Below are positions 59,267 to 64,000 of a stretch of 64,000 nucleotides of DNA, in pieces (within the stretch, counting starts at the first letter, position 1; every line of letters starts with the position of its first letter). A model generated the notes under the pieces. That model ran no database searches. It was not told where the DNA came from and saw only the letters and a list, made by a program, of their open reading frames with translations. Made by a program: the position numbers and the translations under genes. This DNA is from Arthrobacter mobilis (GTDB lineage: Bacteria > Actinomycetota > Actinomycetes > Actinomycetales > Micrococcaceae): positions 222,243-286,242 of the forward strand of contig NZ_JAAZSQ010000001.1 of the NCBI RefSeq assembly GCF_012395835.1. Reading direction: 5' to 3'.

Positions 59267-60114
59267 GCCGGCAGACCTTGGGCGGGACCAGCCGGAAGCA
59301 GCCGGCGCAGCTGCCGGTCCTGTCCGGCCGTCCGCTGGCCTCGCTCTACGCCGGCAACGTGCGCGCCGTGTTCGCCCGCGGGCTGAAGGCCACCTGGGGC
59401 AGCAACTGGGCCATCACGGCCAGCGGGTTCGTGGAGCCGGTGCTGTACCTGGTGGCGATGGGCGTCGGCCTGGGGTCGCTGATCGGGACCGTGGAGGGGC
59501 CGGGCGGGGAACGGATCGGGTACGCCAACTACATCGCGCCGGCCCTGCTGGCGGTCTCGGCGATGAATGGCGCGGTCTACGATTCGACCTGGAACGTGTT
59601 CTTCAAGCTCAATTACGCCAAGCTGTACGAGGGGATGCTGAACACCTCGCTGGGTCCGCTGGATGTGGCCCTGGGCGAGATCCTGCTGGCGCTGCTGCGC
59701 GGGGCGCTCTACGCCACCGGCTTCACGGCCGTGATGGGGGTGATGGGCCTGGTCACGGCGCCGTGGGCGCTGCTGATGGTCCCGGCCGCGGTGCTGGTGG
59801 CCTTCGGGTTCGCCTCCTTCGGGATGGGCGTGACCAGCTTCATGAAGACCTTCCAGCAGATGGACTGGATCAGCTTCGTCATGCTGCCGATGTTCCTGTT
59901 CTCCGCGACCTTCTATCCGCTGAGCGTCTACCCGGAGCCGGTCCAGTGGATGGTCCAGGCGCTGCCGCTGTGGCACGGGGTGGAGCTGCTGCGCCAGCTC
60001 AGCGCGGGTGCGGTGACCGCGGCCACCGGCCTGCACATCCTCTACTACCTGGTGATGATCCTGCTCGGGCTGGTCCTGACCACCGCGCGGCTGCGCCGCC
60101 TGTTCCTCAGCTAG
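59263..60114 (+). CDS. ABC-2 exporter permease (second subunit)
   Basis: A 283-residue ABC-2 permease paralogous to the preceding one. Conserved parts are KATWGSNWAITASGFVEPVL, YANYIAPALLAVSAMNGAVY and the last motif MFLFSATFYPLSVYPEPVQW followed by ALPLWHGVELLR. ATG overlaps the upstream stop (ATGA). Two different permeases suggest a heterodimeric exporter. Confidence 0.9.
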   Translation: MSRQTLGGTSRKQPAQLPVLSGRPLASLYAGNVRAVFARGLKATWGSNWAITASGFVEPVLYLVAMGVGLGSLIGTVEGPGGERIGYANYIAPALLAVSAMNGAVYDSTWNVFFKLNYAKLYEGMLNTSLGPLDVALGEILLALLRGALYATGFTAVMGVMGLVTAPWALLMVPAAVLVAFGFASFGMGVTSFMKTFQQMDWISFVMLPMFLFSATFYPLSVYPEPVQWMVQALPLWHGVELLRQLSAGAVTAATGLHILYYLVMILLGLVLTTARLRRLFLS

Positions 60115-60123
60115 CGTTCGCTG

Positions 60124-60159
60124 CCCGCCCCGCCTTCGCAAGCTCAGGACGGGGACCCC
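60124..60159. repeat. REP-like intergenic repeat (second copy of GCTCAGGACGGGGACCCC)
   Basis: The 18 bases at 60142-60159 repeat 39720-39737 exactly. The upstream CCGCCCCGCC can pair imperfectly with the GGACGGGG part. It follows the ABC exporter stop. Confidence 0.55.
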
Positions 60160-60295
60160 CGGCAGCTCTCTTAGGTCATTGCGTGCTAGCCAACTGTCCG
60201 GGGCCGGGCCATGATGGAAGGAGCCGACGGCATCCGGCCCCACTGCATGAGAGCACACTGCACGAGAGCATCCTGTACCTGAAAAGGAGCTGGCG

Positions 60296-60652
60296 ATGAT
60301 TGGCACATGGCAGGCACTGGTCATTGACTGTGCCGACCCGGACAAGCTGGCAACCTTCTATGAGCAGCTGCTGGGCATGATCAGGGTCCAGCATGCCGAG
60401 GGCTGGATCAGCATCGGGGATGCGCCGGACCGGCCCGCCATCGCCTTCCAGCAGGTTGACGACTATGAGCCGCCGCAGTGGCCGGGGCAGGAGCATCCGC
60501 AGCAGATGCATATCGATGTCAAGGTCCGGGACCTGGACATCGCCGAGGAACTGGTGCTGCAGCTGGGCGCGACGAGCATGGACTCCGGCACCGGCACCTT
60601 CCGCGTCTACGTGGACCCCGCGGGGCATCCGTTCTGCCTGGTCCAGTGGTAG
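60296..60652 (+). CDS. VOC-superfamily glyoxalase-like protein
   Basis: A 118-residue vicinal-oxygen-chelate protein: WQALVIDCADPDKLATFYEQ LLG at the start, QQMHIDVKVRDLDIAEELVL in the middle and VYVDPAGHPFCLVQW at the end. It resembles the actinobacterial VOC_4/glyoxalase-like group. AAAGGAG precedes the ATG. Substrate unknown. The next gene starts 18 nt later. Confidence 0.88.
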   Translation: MIGTWQALVIDCADPDKLATFYEQLLGMIRVQHAEGWISIGDAPDRPAIAFQQVDDYEPPQWPGQEHPQQMHIDVKVRDLDIAEELVLQLGATSMDSGTGTFRVYVDPAGHPFCLVQW

Positions 60653-60670
60653 CGGCGGTATGCTGGCGGC

Positions 60671-61735
60671 GTGCCGGCTGATTCGTCAACAAACCCGCCG
60701 TCCGGGCAGCGCCTGGAGCTGGGCTTCCTCAGCTTCGTCCACAACGCCGGCCGCCGGACCAGTCCGGCGGATGCCGCGCGGGCGCTGCAGGACGGCATCG
60801 GGCTGTTCCGCCGGGCCGAGGAACTCGGCTACGACGCCGGCTGGGTGCGCAACCGGCATTTCGAGCCGTTCCTGTCCTCCCCGCTGATCTTCCTGACCGC
60901 GGTCTCCCAGCAGACCGGCCGGCTGCGGCTGGGGACCGGCGTCGTGCCCGTCCGGTACGAGGATCCGGTCCGGCTGGCCGAGGACGCGGCCAACCTGGAC
61001 CTGCTCAGCGGCGGCCGGCTGGAACTGGGCCTGAGCAGCGGCTACCCGGCACCGGTGCTGGAGGAGCTGTTCGCCGCCGGCGGCCCGGATTTCCGCGCCG
61101 AGGTCCAGCGCCGGCTCTCCCGCCTGCTCGCGGCGCTGCGCGGGGACGTCCTCGCGGTGCTGGAGGAGCCCTTTTCCACCCTGCCGGCCGGCGACGAGCT
61201 GACCCTGACCCCGCCGGCTCCTGAACTGGCGCGCCGGCTGTGGTACGGCGCCGGGAGCCTGGCCTCGGCGGAGCAGGCGGCCCGGCAGGGCTTCGATCTG
61301 CAGGTCTCGACGCTGAATACCGAAGAGACCGGCGAGCCTTTCGATGTGCGCCAGGCCGAACAGATCCGCGCCTACAAGCAGGTGCTGGCCCGGCAGGAGC
61401 CGCAGCGCGCCCCGCGGATCAGCGTCTCGCGGATCATCCTGCCCTATCTGACCGGGACCGACGGCGAGGAGCTGCAGGACTGGCTGGCCTTCTATGCCGC
61501 GCGCATGGACGCGCAGGGCCGGCCGGTTTCCGGCGCCGCCCTGCGGTACAGCCCGGCGTACCACGGGGATCCGGAGGCGATTCTGGCGGCGCTGCTGGCC
61601 GACGAGGCCCTGCAGCAGGCCACGCACCTGACGGTGGCGCTGCCGTCCGTGGGGTCGCCGGAACTGCACCGGCGGACGCTGCAGCTGGCCGCCGAGCGGA
61701 TCGCGCCGCAGCTGGGCTGGACCCCGGCGGGTTGA
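60671..61735 (+). CDS. LLM-class (luciferase-like) flavin-dependent monooxygenase
   Basis: A 354-residue bacterial luciferase-fold protein that would use reduced F420 or FMN. Visible parts are LELGFLSFVHNAG, AEELGYDAGWVRNRHFEPFL, TGRLRLGTGVVPVRYEDPVR and DLLSGGRLELGLSSGYPAPV, all typical of the LLM N-terminal barrel. The GTG start lies 18 nt after the VOC gene, so they may be co-transcribed. The substrate cannot be assigned. Confidence 0.88.
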   Translation: MPADSSTNPPSGQRLELGFLSFVHNAGRRTSPADAARALQDGIGLFRRAEELGYDAGWVRNRHFEPFLSSPLIFLTAVSQQTGRLRLGTGVVPVRYEDPVRLAEDAANLDLLSGGRLELGLSSGYPAPVLEELFAAGGPDFRAEVQRRLSRLLAALRGDVLAVLEEPFSTLPAGDELTLTPPAPELARRLWYGAGSLASAEQAARQGFDLQVSTLNTEETGEPFDVRQAEQIRAYKQVLARQEPQRAPRISVSRIILPYLTGTDGEELQDWLAFYAARMDAQGRPVSGAALRYSPAYHGDPEAILAALLADEALQQATHLTVALPSVGSPELHRRTLQLAAERIAPQLGWTPAG

Positions 61736-61845
61736 CCGCCGCACCCGCCGCTGCGCCCGTTTGCGGCGGACGTCACTGCGGCGCTGTCCGTTCGCCTCCG
61801 GTGGAAGGCGCGGAAGCCGGTGCGCGGATTTGAGACAATGGCCCC

Positions 61846-62391
61846 ATGCGTTCACTCGGCAATAACTCCCTCCCGCCCGCCGCCACCTCCGCACCCCGGG
61901 GCTGGCCGTTCAAGGCAGGCAATATCGGCATGGCCGTGATGGTGCTGGTGTTCCTGGTCGCCGTGGTCTTCGCCGCGAACCAGAACGACGTGATCGGCTG
62001 GATCGTGGCCATCATTTCGCTGGGCTGGCTGGTCCTGGCCGCCTTCGTGGTGTTCGGCGTGCGCGGGGCCACCCGGAAGGCCCGCGAGAAGTTCGCCACC
62101 ATCCAGGCCGACCTCGCCGGCCAGGCGTCCCGGCACGGCAGCGGGCCGCACGGCGGCACCGAGCTGGTGGAAGAGGAGGTCACCCGGATCAACGCCGTGC
62201 GGGACCAGAAGCTGGACCACAGCTTCAAGATCGTCCAGGTGCAGGCCCGCGTGATCCGCGACTACCTGGGCAAGGACAGCGGCATGGTCGAGCGCGCTCT
62301 CGAAACCATCGAGATCACCGCGCACAACGGCCGCGGCATGATTAAGAAGGACGACGGCGGCGAGCCGGTCAGCGGCACGGTTGTCAACTAA
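61846..62391 (+). CDS. Conserved two-helix membrane protein
   Basis: A 181-residue protein with two hydrophobic helices (GMAVMVLVFLVAVVFAANQN and WIVAIISLGWLVLAAFVVFG), then a basic/amphipathic cytoplasmic part with helices VTRINAVRDQKLDHSFKIVQ and VQARVIRDYLGKD. I do not recognise a named family; the soluble tail resembles coiled-coil linkers. It lies upstream of xth without overlap. Confidence 0.7.
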   Translation: MRSLGNNSLPPAATSAPRGWPFKAGNIGMAVMVLVFLVAVVFAANQNDVIGWIVAIISLGWLVLAAFVVFGVRGATRKAREKFATIQADLAGQASRHGSGPHGGTELVEEEVTRINAVRDQKLDHSFKIVQVQARVIRDYLGKDSGMVERALETIEITAHNGRGMIKKDDGGEPVSGTVVN

Positions 62392-62417
62392 TCATCCGGC
62401 GCGGGTAAGGTAGTCGA

Positions 62418-64000
<1,583 letters not shown>

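Overview
The window is GC-rich (roughly 70 % G+C by eye), densely coded DNA with many GTG/TTG starts and ATGA/GTGA gene overlaps. Together with the gene content (monomeric NADP isocitrate dehydrogenase, DUF6350 next to purN, xth next to trpS, protoglobin, an IdeR/DtxR-type iron box), it points to an actinobacterium of the Micrococcaceae, most like Arthrobacter sensu lato. That assignment is inference from gene content, not a database match. No rRNA, tRNA, CRISPR array, insertion sequence or prophage was seen.

Layout. 1-1.3 kb: 3' part of a secreted LGFP-repeat/L,D-transpeptidase protein. 1.4-4.4 kb: minus-strand molybdate operon (HTH-TOBE regulator, modA, modB, modC) with overlapping genes. 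4.7-7.4 kb: APC permease and a frameshifted flavin-dependent acyl-CoA dehydrogenase/DszC-like gene. 7.5-12.3 kb: a rifampicin-phosphotransferase-like PEP-synthase enzyme, a PII protein without Tyr51, DUF2243 and CtaG membrane proteins, DUF3237. 12.4-16.6 kb: siderophore uptake (binding protein divergent from two permeases and an ATPase) around an iron box. 16.6-21.9 kb: small protein, protoglobin, citrate two-component system and CitMHS transporter, ending in a strong terminator. 22-22.6 kb: a deletion scar joining a truncated Lrp gene to the tail of an MFS transporter. 22.7-26.6 kb: YbaK-like deacylase, VOC protein, TetR, several small membrane proteins and a GerW/YtfJ protein. 26.8-31.3 kb: the last two enzymes of a meta-cleavage pathway (hydratase, aldolase), a glycosyltransferase and a zinc alcohol dehydrogenase.

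31.6-50.8 kb is mostly core metabolism. It holds DUF6350, purN, purH, icd, a GCS2-family ligase, a Gfo/Idh/MocA oxidoreductase, gamma carbonic anhydrase, a methyltransferase, purU, a flavin monooxygenase, and glyA-folD behind a ZTP (pfl) riboswitch. These genes link purine synthesis to the one-carbon folate pool: GlyA and FolD make the folate carriers, PurN and PurH use 10-formyl-THF, and PurU hydrolyses it. An accessory cassette lies inside this block at 34.1-36.5 kb. It has two DUF6318-type lipoprotein genes flanking a PKD-domain gene that carries an in-frame amber codon, and part of it has clearly lower G+C.

50.9-57.3 kb: a catabolic island with an MHS-type transporter, a complete three-component cytochrome P450 system (P450, 2Fe-2S ferredoxin, FAD reductase) and two paralogous LysR regulators with a matching upstream motif. 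57.4-60.1 kb: NodIJ/DrrAB-like ABC exporter with two permeases. 60.3-64 kb: VOC protein, luciferase-like monooxygenase, a conserved membrane protein, exodeoxyribonuclease III, and the start of trpS, which runs off the window.

Intergenic regions often end in long perfect hairpins serving convergent genes. A family of GC-rich REP-like hairpins recurs downstream of several core genes.
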